64,000 nucleotides of DNA from SG8-30 sp963695085. Its GTDB lineage: Bacteria > Pseudomonadota > Gammaproteobacteria > Steroidobacterales > Steroidobacteraceae. The notes under the pieces are model-generated. The model did not search any database. It saw only the letters and a list, made by a program, of their open reading frames with translations, and was not told the DNA's origin. Of the stretch, positions 45,576-54,637 are shown one piece after another. Where the stretch lies: NCBI GenBank assembly GCA_963695085.1, contig CAVOFV010000002.1, positions 105,383 through 169,382 on the forward strand. The letters run 5' to 3'. The translations under genes and the position numbers were made by a program. Within the stretch, counting starts at the first letter, position 1, and each line of letters opens with the position of its first letter.

Positions 45576-46734
45576 CGACACCGAGAGTAACCGCCGGACC
45601 CGCCCGCCGGAAGGGTACGTGGCCGCGCACCGCGTCCATGTAGGCCCGCAGGTGAGCGCGTTCCTGTCCCAGGTACTCGGCGACGGCGCCGTGGAATGCC
45701 GGGTGCGCCAGTTCGTGCACCGACCACACCGGTTCGGGTTCGAAGCCCCGTGCCAGCTTGTGCTCACCCTGCGTGCCAGGCTCGAAGCGGGCCAGTCCCT
45801 CGCGGATGCAGTACTCGATGCCCTGGTGATAGCACGCCTCGAAATGCAGGCTGTGGAACTCGCCCGCCGCTCCCCAGTAGCGGCCGTACAGGGTGTCTGC
45901 ACCGCGCAGGAATATGGCGCAGGCCACCGGCTGGCCGCGCTGCAGCGCCAGCTTGACCATCAGTGCCTGCGGCATGGTGCGCGCGATCTCGTGGAAGAAG
46001 CCCGGTGTCAGGTAGGGCGGGTTGCCCCGTTCCGCGAAGGTGCGCGCGTGCAGCGCATATATGGCGTCGAGCAGCGCCTCGTCGAGACCGTCGCCGTGCA
46101 GTTCCTGGAAGCAGACGCCAGCCTCCGCGACCCGGCGCCGCTCGCGCCGGACCTTCTTGCGCTTGACGGCAGTAAAGGTCCCGAGAAAATCCTCGAAGTC
46201 TGAGTAACCCCGGTTCTGCCAGTGAAACTGGCAATCGAGACGCGCCAGCAGGCCGCGCTGCTCGAACCAGCCGCGCTCTTCCTCGCTGACGAACAGCGCG
46301 TGCAGGGAACTGGCGCCACGCTCCCGCTGCAGCTGGCGTGCGGCCTCGAGGAGCGTCTCGCGGACCGCGGCCGGATCTTCGCCGGCGGCGACCAGGAAAC
46401 GCGGCCCTGCGGCCGGCGTAAAGGGCGTTGCTGCCACGAGCTTGGGGTAATAGGCGAGGCCATGCTGCTGGTAGGCATGGGCCCAGGCGAAGTCGAAGAC
46501 AAACTCGCCCCACGAGTGATGCTTGAGGTACAGCGGCACCGCGCCGGCGAGCCGCCCGCCGGCTTCGGCGACGATGTGCGCGGGCTCCCAGCCGGTCGCG
46601 GCCGCGGCGGAACCGCTGCGCTCCAGCGCCAGCAGGAACTCGTGACGCAGGAACGGCCGCCCCTGCAGGTCGAGGGCGTTCCATTGGTCTGCGGGCGCGT
46701 CGGCGACGGTGGTCAGGGTGCGCGTGCGCAGCAT
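45544..46734 (-). CDS. GNAT/FemAB-like protein (DUF482 family)
   Basis: The 396-residue protein belongs to the DUF482 group of acetyltransferase-fold proteins: HEFLLALERSGSAAAATGW, VPLYLKHHSWGEFVFDFAWA, the basic motif TAVKRKKVRRERRRV near residue 205 and GRYWGAAGEFHSLHFEACYH. The motif FEPGTQGEHKLARGFEP near 330 is a hallmark of the family. Its substrate is unknown; the fold resembles enzymes that use aminoacyl-tRNA, and the 32-base overlap with aat is suggestive but not proof of such a link. The ATG at 46734 lies four bases after trxB. Confidence 0.88.
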   Translation of the reverse strand: MLRTRTLTTVADAPADQWNALDLQGRPFLRHEFLLALERSGSAAAATGWEPAHIVAEAGGRLAGAVPLYLKHHSWGEFVFDFAWAHAYQQHGLAYYPKLVAATPFTPAAGPRFLVAAGEDPAAVRETLLEAARQLQRERGASSLHALFVSEEERGWFEQRGLLARLDCQFHWQNRGYSDFEDFLGTFTAVKRKKVRRERRRVAEAGVCFQELHGDGLDEALLDAIYALHARTFAERGNPPYLTPGFFHEIARTMPQALMVKLALQRGQPVACAIFLRGADTLYGRYWGAAGEFHSLHFEACYHQGIEYCIREGLARFEPGTQGEHKLARGFEPEPVWSVHELAHPAFHGAVAEYLGQERAHLRAYMDAVRGHVPFRRAGPAVTLGVDVRNHLDQRD

Positions 46735-46738
46735 GGGC

Positions 46739-47701
46739 TCAATCGCCGGCGTCGAGCCGCTCGAGCCAGCGGTCGGCGTCCAGCGCCGCCATGCAACCCG
46801 TGCCGGCCGAGGTGACGGCCTGGCGGTAGACGTGATCGGACACGTCGCCGGCGGCGAACACACCGGGCACGCTGGTGGCCGTGGCGTCGCCCTTGAGACC
46901 GGTCCTGACCATGATGTAGCCGCCGCTCATTTCGAGTTGCCCTTCGAACAGCTGCGTATTGGGGGAATGACCGACGGCGATGAAGACGCCGGGCGCCATG
47001 ACCTCGCGCGGCGAACCGTCGCGCACATGCCTGGCGCGCACGCCGGTCGCACCCGACTCGTCGCCCAGGACCTCCTCGACCACGTGGTCCCACAACAGCG
47101 TGACCTTGCCGGCCTTCTGCAGCGCGAACAGGCGATCCTGCAGGATCGCCTCCGCGCGCAGCTTGTCGCGCCGGTGGATCAGCGTGACGTGCGAGGTGAT
47201 ATTGGCGAGGTACAACGCTTCCTCAACGGCCGTATTGCCCCCGCCGACCACGACCACCGCCTGGTCACGGTAGAAGAACCCGTCGCAGGTCGCGCAGGCG
47301 GACACGCCGCGGCCACGAAACTTCGTCTCCGAGTCGAGTCCCAGATACTTGGCCGAGGCGCCGGTCGCGATGATCAGCGCATCGCAGGTGTAGGCGCCCG
47401 ATTCGCCCTGCAGGCCAAACCGGCGTTTCGTCAGGTCGACGGCCGCGATGTGGTCTGCGACCAGCTCGACGCCAAATCGCTCGGCATGGAGGCGCATGCG
47501 GTCCATCAGCGCGGGGCCGAGCAGGCCCTCGACGTCGCCCGGCCAGTTGTCGACCTCGGTCGTCGTCATGAGCTGGCCGCCTGGCTCGAGGCCGGTGATC
47601 AACAACGGCGCCCGGTTGGCGCGTGCCGCATAGATGGCCGCCGTATACCCGGCCGGCCCGGAGCCGATGATGACGAGTCGCGAATGCCGGGGGTCGCTCA
47701 T
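46739..47701 (-). CDS. trxB: Thioredoxin reductase
   Basis: TrxB reduces thioredoxin with NADPH. The 320-residue flavoprotein has the FAD motif VIIGSGPAGYTAAIYAAR, the redox-active pair in SACATCDGFFYRD (about 136-139), the NADPH motif VVVGGGNTAVEEALYLAN and the C-terminal FAAGDVSDHVYRQAVTSAGTG. The start at 47701 follows GGAGAACTATAC. The frame stays open upstream but is not conserved. It is divergent from ftsK, the same arrangement as in many Gammaproteobacteria. Confidence 0.97.
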   Translation of the reverse strand: MSDPRHSRLVIIGSGPAGYTAAIYAARANRAPLLITGLEPGGQLMTTTEVDNWPGDVEGLLGPALMDRMRLHAERFGVELVADHIAAVDLTKRRFGLQGESGAYTCDALIIATGASAKYLGLDSETKFRGRGVSACATCDGFFYRDQAVVVVGGGNTAVEEALYLANITSHVTLIHRRDKLRAEAILQDRLFALQKAGKVTLLWDHVVEEVLGDESGATGVRARHVRDGSPREVMAPGVFIAVGHSPNTQLFEGQLEMSGGYIMVRTGLKGDATATSVPGVFAAGDVSDHVYRQAVTSAGTGCMAALDADRWLERLDAGD

Positions 47702-47844
47702 GTATAGTTCTCCGCGTTTGATCGGGCTGGATTCGGGCACCGGCCCGGCCGTCGTGAGACCGGCCATGCTATGGGACGCGGGGGCGCGGATAAAGCGTCC
47801 CGGGGCAGCGTCGGCCCGACCGGCCGCCGGACCCCTGGCCCGCC

Positions 47845-47874
47845 TTGCAGGGGCTCCAATCAACCTCGTATAAT
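47845..47874 (+). promoter_or_regulatory. ftsK promoter
   Basis: A perfect TATAAT (47869-47874) lies 18 bases from TTGCAG (47845-47850) in the 214-base divergent gap between trxB and ftsK. It gives a leader of about 35 bases before the GTG at 47916. Confidence 0.7.
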
Positions 47875-47915
47875 CAATACGTTACAGACCGTACTTGAGA
47901 AACAGGTTAACGAAC

Positions 47916-50240
47916 GTGGCAGACCTCAGACGCTCGGAACGAACACCGCCCGACACGCTGGAACCGTCGGTCGCGCGCGGCGTGCGCGAGGCGGCGTTCT
48001 GGGTGCTGGCCGCCGCCGCGCTGGTGCTGCTGCTGGCGCTGTCGAGTTTCGATCCGTTTGACCGCAGCTTCAGCTACACGGGCGAACCCGGGCGCGTGGG
48101 CAACCTGATCGGTCCGTTCGGCGCATGGAGCGCGGACATCCTGTTCATGCTGTTCGGCCTGCCCGCCTACATCTTCCCGATGGCGATCGCCTACGCCGGC
48201 TGGCTCGCTTTCAAGCGCGTGGACGGGCAGGGGATGCTGCGCAGCACTGTCGCGTTGCGCGCGGTCGGCCTGGTGCTGGCGCTCGTCACGAGTTGCGGAC
48301 TGGCGACCCTGCACTTCGCGCCCGGCCGGCTGCAATCGACGGCGGGCGGCGTGCTGGGCAGCCTGGTCGGCGTGAACCTTGCGGCGGCCGCGCTGCCGCT
48401 GGGCGCCACGCTGATCCTGCTGGCCTTCTGGTTCGCCGGCGTGCAGTTGTTCACCGGCGTGTCGTGGCTGACGGTCATGGATTTCCTCGGCCGCTGGTGG
48501 CTGCGCGCGATGCGCTTCGTCACCGAACGGGTCAGCAGCGCGCGCGACCAGGCGGCGGGACGGGACATGCGCGAGCAGCGCGAAGCCGTGGTCCGCGAGG
48601 GCAAGCGCAAGGCGTCGGCGCGCACGCCGCCGCGCATCGAGGCCGCGGCGCCGACCGTGCCGGAAAAGAGCGACCGCGTCGAGAAGGAAAGGCAGGTGCC
48701 GCTGTTCGCCCGGCCGGCGGCCAAGGACCTGCCGGCGCTCAACCTGTTCGACGAGCCGCCGCCGCGTGAACCGGTGTATTCGCCGGAAGCGCTCGAGGCG
48801 ATGTCGCGACTGGTCGAGCTCAAGCTCAAGGACTTCGGCGTGGACGTCGAGGTGGTGGCCGTGCAGCCCGGCCCGGTGGTGACGCGCTTCGAGCTGAAGC
48901 CCGCGCCGGGCGTCAAGGTGAGCCAGATCAGCGGACTGGCCAAGGACCTGGCGCGCGCGCTGTCCGCCATCAGCGTACGGGTCGTGGAGGTGATTCCCGG
49001 CAAGTCCGTCGTCGGTCTGGAGATTCCCAACGAGTCGCGCGAGCTGGTGACCCTGGGCGAGATCCTGCGGTCCAAGGCGTACGACGAGGTGAGCGCGCCG
49101 CTGACGCTGGCGCTCGGCAAGGACATCGGCGGCGCGCCGGTCGTCGTGGACCTGGCGCGCATGCCGCACCTGCTGATCGCCGGCACGACCGGGTCGGGCA
49201 AGTCGGTGGCCATCAACGCGATGGTGTTGTCGCTGTTGTACAAGAGCACGGCCGAGCAGGTACGCCTGATCATGGTGGACCCGAAGATGCTCGAGTTGTC
49301 TGTCTACGAAGGCATACCGCACCTGCTGGCGCCGGTCGTGACCGACATGCGCCAGGCCGCCAACGCGCTGCGGTGGTGCGTCGCGGAGATGGAACGGCGG
49401 TACCAGCTGATGGCCGCGCTGGGCGTCCGCAACCTCGGCGGCCTGAACCGCAAGATCCGCGACGCCGAGGCCGCCGGCAAGCCGCTGGCCGATCCGCTGG
49501 TCGACGCGCTGTTCCGGTCCGGCAAGTACCAGGGCGAGATCCCGTGCCTGCAACCCGTGCCGCTGATCGTCGTCATCGTCGACGAACTGGCCGACCTCAT
49601 GATGGTGGTCGGCAAGAAGGTCGAGGAACTGATCGCGCGCCTGGCGCAAAAGGCGCGCGCTTCCGGCATCCACCTCGTGCTGGCCACGCAGCGCCCGTCC
49701 GTGGACGTCATCACCGGCCTGATCAAGGCGAACATCCCGGCGCGCATTGCGTTCCAGGTCTCCGCGAAAGTGGATTCACGGACCATTCTCGACCGCAGCG
49801 GGGCGGAGTCGCTGCTCGGCCACGGCGACATGCTGTACATGCCGCCCGGCACGGCGCTGCCGATGCGCGTGCACGGGGCGTTCGTGTCGGACCAGGAAGT
49901 CCACCGCGTCGTGAAGTCGCTGCGCCTGTCCGAGGAGCCGGCCTATGTCGACGAGGTCCTGACCGGGCCGTCCGGACCCGTGCCGGGCTTCCCGGACGAA
50001 AACGGCGAGGGCGGCGAGTCGGTTGCCGATGACGGCGAGCAGGATCCACTGTACGACGAGGCCGTGCGGGTCGTGCTCGAGACGCGCAAGGCGTCGGTGT
50101 CGGGCGTGCAGCGCCGCCTGCGGGTCGGCTACAACCGCGCCGCGCGCATCGTCGAGAGCATGGAGGCCGCGGGACTGGTCGGCGCGTTGCAGCCCAACGG
50201 CAGCCGTGAAGTGCTGGCCCCGGCGCCGCCGCAGGACTGA
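47916..50240 (+). CDS. ftsK: DNA translocase FtsK
   Basis: FtsK anchors at the division septum and pumps DNA to align dif sites for XerCD. The 774-residue protein has four membrane helices in the first 185 residues and a short charged linker (about 195-285). The motor domain has Walker A GTTGSGKSV (about 424-432), VDELADLMMV and ATQRPSVDVITGLIKANIPA. A C-terminal gamma winged helix (about 705-770: VSGVQRRLRVGYNRAARIVE) reads KOPS sequences. The linker is much shorter than in E. coli FtsK (1329 residues). I use the GTG at 47916; an in-frame TTG at 47895 is less likely. Confidence 0.96.
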   Translation: MADLRRSERTPPDTLEPSVARGVREAAFWVLAAAALVLLLALSSFDPFDRSFSYTGEPGRVGNLIGPFGAWSADILFMLFGLPAYIFPMAIAYAGWLAFKRVDGQGMLRSTVALRAVGLVLALVTSCGLATLHFAPGRLQSTAGGVLGSLVGVNLAAAALPLGATLILLAFWFAGVQLFTGVSWLTVMDFLGRWWLRAMRFVTERVSSARDQAAGRDMREQREAVVREGKRKASARTPPRIEAAAPTVPEKSDRVEKERQVPLFARPAAKDLPALNLFDEPPPREPVYSPEALEAMSRLVELKLKDFGVDVEVVAVQPGPVVTRFELKPAPGVKVSQISGLAKDLARALSAISVRVVEVIPGKSVVGLEIPNESRELVTLGEILRSKAYDEVSAPLTLALGKDIGGAPVVVDLARMPHLLIAGTTGSGKSVAINAMVLSLLYKSTAEQVRLIMVDPKMLELSVYEGIPHLLAPVVTDMRQAANALRWCVAEMERRYQLMAALGVRNLGGLNRKIRDAEAAGKPLADPLVDALFRSGKYQGEIPCLQPVPLIVVIVDELADLMMVVGKKVEELIARLAQKARASGIHLVLATQRPSVDVITGLIKANIPARIAFQVSAKVDSRTILDRSGAESLLGHGDMLYMPPGTALPMRVHGAFVSDQEVHRVVKSLRLSEEPAYVDEVLTGPSGPVPGFPDENGEGGESVADDGEQDPLYDEAVRVVLETRKASVSGVQRRLRVGYNRAARIVESMEAAGLVGALQPNGSREVLAPAPPQD

Positions 50241-50247
50241 TGGCGTC

Positions 50248-50901
50248 ATGAAGTCACTGGCCTCCGTCGTCGCCGTCACCCTGGCCCTGCTCGGGTTGCC
50301 CGGCGCGCAGGCCGAGGACTCCCCGCAGGACCGTGCGGCCGGCGCTCGCGTCGAGAGGTATCTGGACCGGCTCGACACGCTGCGTGCCGAATTCGTGCAG
50401 CAGCTGGTGGACCAGGATGGCGAGGTGCGTGACGAATCGCGCGGCTCGCTGGCGCTGTCCAGGCCGGGCCGCTTCCGCTGGGACTACCGGCAGCCCGCGC
50501 AGCAACTGCTGGTCAGCGATGGCCGCAGCGTGTGGTTGTACGACGCGGATCTCCAGCAGGTCACGGTGCGGCCGGTCGGCGACTCGCTGGCGCATACGCC
50601 CGCCATGCTGCTGGCCGGCAAGGGCGGGGCGGCCGAGACATTCCATGCGCGCGATGGCGGCAGCGCCGGCGGGCTGCAATGGGTCGTGTTGACGCCGCGC
50701 CTCGCCGAGGCCGATTTCTCCGACGTGCGGCTAGGATTCCGTGGCCAGGACCTCGAGCGCCTGGACCTGCAGGACCGGCTCGGCCAGTCCACCCGCATCA
50801 CGTTTTCGCGCATCGAGCGCAACCCGCGCCTGCCGCAGGCGCTGTTCAGCTTCGCGCCGCCGCCTGGCGTGGACGTGGTCGGCGCCCCGGCCGCGCGCTG
50901 A
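50248..50901 (+). CDS. lolA: Periplasmic lipoprotein chaperone LolA
   Basis: LolA carries lipoproteins from LolCDE to the outer membrane. The 217-residue precursor has a signal peptide (MKSLASVVAVTLALLGLPGAQA) and the family pattern RYLDRLDTLRAEFVQQLVD, GSLALSRPGRFRWDY, SDGRSVWLYDADLQQVTV and PQALFSFAPPPGVDV. It follows ftsK by seven bases, as in E. coli (ftsK-lolA-rarA-serS). Its partners LolC, LolE and LolD are at 8571-11764. Confidence 0.96.
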   Translation: MKSLASVVAVTLALLGLPGAQAEDSPQDRAAGARVERYLDRLDTLRAEFVQQLVDQDGEVRDESRGSLALSRPGRFRWDYRQPAQQLLVSDGRSVWLYDADLQQVTVRPVGDSLAHTPAMLLAGKGGAAETFHARDGGSAGGLQWVVLTPRLAEADFSDVRLGFRGQDLERLDLQDRLGQSTRITFSRIERNPRLPQALFSFAPPPGVDVVGAPAAR

Positions 50902-50905
50902 CCGC

Positions 50906-51289
50906 ATGCTGCCACTCGCGAAACCGGGCCTGTGGCTGGCGGGCGCCGCCGCCATCGCGCTGGCCATCGCGCTGGGCAGCCTGCTGCCGGGGCCGCTGGT
51001 CGCGGCGGTGAGCGGCTTCGACAAGCTGGAGCACCTGGTCGCCTATCTGCTGCTCGCCCTGTGGCTGGCCGGCATGGTCGAGCGGCGTCACTACCCGGGC
51101 GCGGCGCTCGCGGCATTGCTGTTCGGTGCCCTGCTCGAAATGGCCCAGGGCGCAATGACCGCCACACGCGAGCCGGAATGGGCCGACGTGGCGGCCAATG
51201 CGCTCGGCGCCGGCACGGCGCTCATCCTGGCTCGGCTGGGCGTCGGCGGCTGGGCGTTGCGCGCCGAGGCCTGGCTCGGCTGGCGATGA
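50906..51289 (+). CDS. VanZ-like membrane protein
   Basis: The 127-residue protein has about four membrane helices (near residues 8-28, 38-56, 62-82 and 90-108). It carries the VanZ-like segments SGFDKLEHLVAYLLLALWLA and FGALLEMAQGAM then EPEWADVAANALGAG, in which D/K/H and E residues line the helices. VanZ-family proteins are linked to cell-envelope stress and antibiotic tolerance, but the role of such short forms is unknown. The gene lies between lolA and rarA and is probably part of the same transcript. Confidence 0.85.
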   Translation: MLPLAKPGLWLAGAAAIALAIALGSLLPGPLVAAVSGFDKLEHLVAYLLLALWLAGMVERRHYPGAALAALLFGALLEMAQGAMTATREPEWADVAANALGAGTALILARLGVGGWALRAEAWLGWR

Positions 51290-51329
51290 CGCTGAACTGC
51301 GCCGGCCGGCCGCCGTCTACAATGCGCTG

Positions 51330-52679
51330 GTGACGCCCCCACAGGAATCGCTGTTGCCGGACCAGGGCCGCGAGCACTGGCGCCCGCTGTCCGACCGCAT
51401 ACGTCCCGACACGCTCGACGACCTGGTCGGCCAGCCACACCTGCTGGCGCCCGGCAAGCCGCTGCGGCGCCTGATCGAGACCGGCACGCCGCACTCCATG
51501 ATCCTGTGGGGGCCGCCTGGCACGGGCAAGACGACGCTCGCGCGGCTGGTCGCGGGCACCTGCGCGGCGCGCTTCGAATCGCTGTCGGCCGTGCTGGCGG
51601 GCGTCAAGGACATCCGCCAGATCGTCGAGGCCGCGCGGCACGCCCGCTCCATGAGCGGCCGGCCGACGGTGCTGTTCCTGGACGAGGTGCACCGCTTCAA
51701 CAAGTCGCAGCAGGACACTTTCCTGCCGTTCGTCGAGGACGGCACGCTGGTCTTCATCGGGGCCACCACGGAGAACCCGTCCTTCGAGGTCAATTCCGCG
51801 CTGCTGTCACGCGCGCGCGTCTACGTGCTCAAGCCGCTGGACGAGACGGACCTGCTGACACTCCTGCGGCGCGCCGTCGCCGATGCGGAACGCGGGCTTG
51901 GCGCGTCGCGACTTGGACTCGACGACGGCGTACTGGAGCTGCTGGCCGCGGCCGCCGACGGCGATGCGCGCCGTGCGCTCAACTTCCTCGAGGTGGCCGC
52001 GGACCTCGCGGTGGACCGCGACGGACGACCGTGGGTCACGCGCGAGTCGGCGCTCGACGTGGTAGCCGGCGGCCACCGCCGCTTCGACAAGCGTGGCGAG
52101 CAGTTCTACGACCAGATTTCGGCCTTGCACAAGTCCGTGCGCGGCAGCGACCCGGATGCGGCGCTGTACTGGCTGTGCCGGATGCTGGACGGCGGCTGCG
52201 ATCCGGCCTACCTGGCGCGCAGGATCCTGCGCATGGCTGTCGAGGACATCGGCACTGCGGATCCGCGCGCACTGACGCTGACGCTGGACGCGTGGCAGGC
52301 GTACGAGCGCCTCGGCAGCCCGGAGGGCGACCTGGCGCTCGCGGAGGCAGTCGTGTTCATGGCCTGCGCGGCCAAGAGCAACGCCGTCTACAAGGCCTTC
52401 GGCGCGGCCATGGAGGACGCGCGGTCGCTGGGATCACTGGACGTGCCGCTGCACCTGCGCAATGCGCCGACGCGGCTGATGAAAGAACTCGGCTACGGCA
52501 CGGGCTATCGCTACGCGCACGACGAGCCGGACGCGCACTCGCCCGGACAGACCTATTTCCCGGACACGATGGAACCGAGGATCTACTATCATCCCGTGCC
52601 ACGCGGGCTGGAAATCCGCATCCGCGAGGCCCTCGATCGCATCCGGCCGCGCCGGGGCGCAGGGACGGACCAGGCATGA
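51330..52679 (+). CDS. rarA: Replication-associated recombination protein RarA (MgsA)
   Basis: RarA is a clamp-loader-like AAA+ ATPase acting at stalled replication forks. The 449-residue protein has PLSDRIRPDTLDDLVGQPHL, Walker A GPPGTGKTTLARLV, Walker B TVLFLDEVHRFNKSQQD, sensor GATTENPSFEVNSALLSRAR and the C-terminal tetramerization part HKSVRGSDPDAALYWLCRML. I take the GTG at 51330 (MTPPQESLLPDQG). TACAAT at 51318-51323 lies six bases upstream, so a leaderless transcript may add to read-through from lolA. Confidence 0.95.
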   Translation: MTPPQESLLPDQGREHWRPLSDRIRPDTLDDLVGQPHLLAPGKPLRRLIETGTPHSMILWGPPGTGKTTLARLVAGTCAARFESLSAVLAGVKDIRQIVEAARHARSMSGRPTVLFLDEVHRFNKSQQDTFLPFVEDGTLVFIGATTENPSFEVNSALLSRARVYVLKPLDETDLLTLLRRAVADAERGLGASRLGLDDGVLELLAAAADGDARRALNFLEVAADLAVDRDGRPWVTRESALDVVAGGHRRFDKRGEQFYDQISALHKSVRGSDPDAALYWLCRMLDGGCDPAYLARRILRMAVEDIGTADPRALTLTLDAWQAYERLGSPEGDLALAEAVVFMACAAKSNAVYKAFGAAMEDARSLGSLDVPLHLRNAPTRLMKELGYGTGYRYAHDEPDAHSPGQTYFPDTMEPRIYYHPVPRGLEIRIREALDRIRPRRGAGTDQA

Positions 52680-53059
52680 CGCAGACGATCATCGCGATTG
52701 CGCTGGGCGGCGCACTGGGTGGCGTGTCCCGCTACCTGGCCGGCCTGGCGGTGCATGCGGTCGTGGCGAGGACGTTTCCATGGGGCACGCTCGCAGTCAA
52801 CGTGATCGGCAGCGCCGCAATCGGCCTGCTGTGGACGTCGCTGGCCGCCCGGGGGGAGAGCGGGGAAGCGCTGCGCGCTTTCGTCTTCATCGGGCTGCTG
52901 GGCGGCTTCACGACATTCTCGAGCTTCTCGCTGGAGACGCTGCTGCTGATCGAGCAACAGGCCTATGGCCGGGCGGCGGCCTACGTGCTGGCCAGCAGCA
53001 GCCTGTGCCTTGCCGGGGCCTGGGCCGGCCTGGGCGTGGCGCGGCACTGGTCGGCCTGA
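52676..53059 (+). CDS. crcB: Fluoride exporter FluC (CrcB)
   Basis: This is a dual-topology membrane channel for fluoride. The 127-residue protein has four helices and the family signatures GGALGGVSRYLAGL (near residue 11), WGTLAVNVIGSAAIGLL and GLLGGFTTFSSFSLETLLL, with the Phe-box and central Na-site residues. The ATG overlaps the rarA stop (ATGA). No fluoride riboswitch is possible in this position, so it is co-expressed with rarA and serS. Confidence 0.95.
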   Translation: MTQTIIAIALGGALGGVSRYLAGLAVHAVVARTFPWGTLAVNVIGSAAIGLLWTSLAARGESGEALRAFVFIGLLGGFTTFSSFSLETLLLIEQQAYGRAAAYVLASSSLCLAGAWAGLGVARHWSA

Positions 53060-53082
53060 CACGGGCAGGACGGAGGGACATC

Positions 53083-54396
53083 GTGCTGGACACAAGGCTG
53101 CTGCGGACCGATCTCGACAGCGTGGTGCGCAACCTCGCACGGCGCGGCTACACCTTCGACGGCCGCCGCTTCGCGTCCATCGAGGAGCAGCGCAAGGTGC
53201 TGCAGATCGAGGTGGACCGGCTGCGCAACGAACGCAACACGCGCTCGAAGCACATCGGCCAGGCCAAGGCGCGGGGCGAGGACCTGACGCCGCTGCTCAA
53301 GGAAGTTGAATCACTGGGCGATGACCTGGGGCGTGCCGACGCGGGACTGGCTGCGCTGCAGGCCGAGCTCGATGCGATGCTGCTCGAGGTGCCGAACCTG
53401 CTGCACGACAGCGTGCCCGACGGTCGCCAGGAGCAGGACAACGTCGAAGTGCGCCGTCACGGCGAGCCGGCCAGGATGGACTTCACACCACTCGATCATG
53501 TCGCACTCGGCGCCGCGCTGGACGGGCTGGACTTCGAAGCGGCGGGCCGCATCTCCGGTGCGCGCTTCGCGGTCATGACCGGTACCGTCGCAAGACTGCA
53601 CCGCGCGCTCGGGCAGTTCATGCTGGACCTGCACACCCGCGAGCATGGCTACGTCGAGGCGTACGTGCCTTATCTGGTCACGCGCCAGACACTGACCGGC
53701 ACCGGGCAGCTGCCGAAATTCGAGACGGAGCTGTTCGCATTGCGGGGCCGCGACGAGTTGTCGGCCGGTGAGCGCATGCAGGACCTGTTCCTGATCCCGA
53801 CCGCTGAAGTGCCACTCACGAACCTGGTGCGGGATCAAGTCATCAGCGCCGCGGACCTGCCGCTGAAGTTCGTCGCGCACACGCCCTGCTTCCGTTCCGA
53901 GGCAGGCTCCTACGGCAAGGACACGCGCGGCATGATCCGTCAGCACCAGTTTGACAAGGTCGAGCTCGTGCAGGTAACGCGGCCGGAGGCGTCCTACGCG
54001 GCGCTCGAGGAACTGACCGGTCATGCCTGCCGCGTGCTCGAGCTGCTCGGGCTGCCGTATCGCGTCGTGGCGCTGTGCGGTGGCGACATTGGCTTCGGCA
54101 GCGCCAAGACGTATGACCTGGAGGTGTGGCTGCCGGGGCAGGGCAGGTACCGCGAAATTTCCTCGTGCAGCAATTACGAGGCTTTCCAGGCGCGCCGCAT
54201 GCAGGCACGCTGGCGCAATCCCGGGACCGGCAAGCCGGAACCGGTGCACACGCTGAATGGATCAGGGGTCGCGATAGGTCGCGCGCTGATCGCCGTGCTG
54301 GAGAACTACCAGCAGACCGACGGCTGCGTGCGCGTGCCGGACGTCCTGCGGCCTTTCATGGGTGGGCTGCAGAAGCTGCAGCCGCGGGACGGGTGA
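53083..54396 (+). CDS. serS: Seryl-tRNA synthetase
   Basis: SerS is a class II synthetase. The 437-residue protein has an N-terminal coiled-coil arm (about 25-105) that binds the long variable arm of tRNA-Ser. Its catalytic domain has GYVEAYVPYLVTRQTLTGTG, FLIPTAEVPLTNL (motif 1 region), FRSEAGSYGKDTRGMIRQHQ (motif 2), EISSCSNYEAFQARRM and LNGSGVAIGRALIAVLENYQ (motif 3). The GTG start follows GGAGGGACATC. The cognate tRNA-Ser(UGA) gene lies 61 bases downstream. Confidence 0.97.
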   Translation: MLDTRLLRTDLDSVVRNLARRGYTFDGRRFASIEEQRKVLQIEVDRLRNERNTRSKHIGQAKARGEDLTPLLKEVESLGDDLGRADAGLAALQAELDAMLLEVPNLLHDSVPDGRQEQDNVEVRRHGEPARMDFTPLDHVALGAALDGLDFEAAGRISGARFAVMTGTVARLHRALGQFMLDLHTREHGYVEAYVPYLVTRQTLTGTGQLPKFETELFALRGRDELSAGERMQDLFLIPTAEVPLTNLVRDQVISAADLPLKFVAHTPCFRSEAGSYGKDTRGMIRQHQFDKVELVQVTRPEASYAALEELTGHACRVLELLGLPYRVVALCGGDIGFGSAKTYDLEVWLPGQGRYREISSCSNYEAFQARRMQARWRNPGTGKPEPVHTLNGSGVAIGRALIAVLENYQQTDGCVRVPDVLRPFMGGLQKLQPRDG

Positions 54397-54408
54397 GTCC
54401 GGCCGGCC

Positions 54409-54437
54409 TTGCTAGCACCGTGCGAGGGCACGACAAT
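54409..54437 (+). promoter_or_regulatory. Candidate promoter of tRNA-Ser
   Basis: TTGCTA (54409-54414) and GACAAT (54432-54437) are spaced by 17 bases, about 20 bases before the mature tRNA. Both hexamers match consensus at four of six positions. Confidence 0.45.
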
Positions 54438-54457
54438 CCTACCGTGGCCGCGGTACC

Positions 54458-54547
54458 GGAGAGGTGGCAGAGCGGTTGAATGCACCGGTCTTGAAAACCG
54501 GCAAACCCGCAAGGGTTTCGGGAGTTCGAATCTCCCCCTCTCCGCCA
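54458..54547 (+). tRNA. tRNA-Ser (anticodon UGA)
   Basis: The 90-base gene has acceptor arms GGAGAGG/CCTCTCC and anticodon stem CCGGT/ACCGG with loop CTTGAAA (anticodon TGA). It also has the long variable arm expected of a class II tRNA (AACCCGCAAGGGTT region), a GTTCGAATC T-loop and an encoded CCA. It reads UCA and related serine codons. Confidence 0.98.
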
Positions 54548-54637
54548 GCTCCTTGACAGAGGAGCCCAGGCGGCCCCTCGGTTTCGGACGAGACGAAGAC
54601 GAGCGCGGCGCGGGTGGACCGCCGTGCAGCGCCCGCC

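Noticed and set aside
52676..53059. Fluoride riboswitch before crcB
   Set aside because: crcB overlaps the rarA stop codon, so there is no leader that could hold one.
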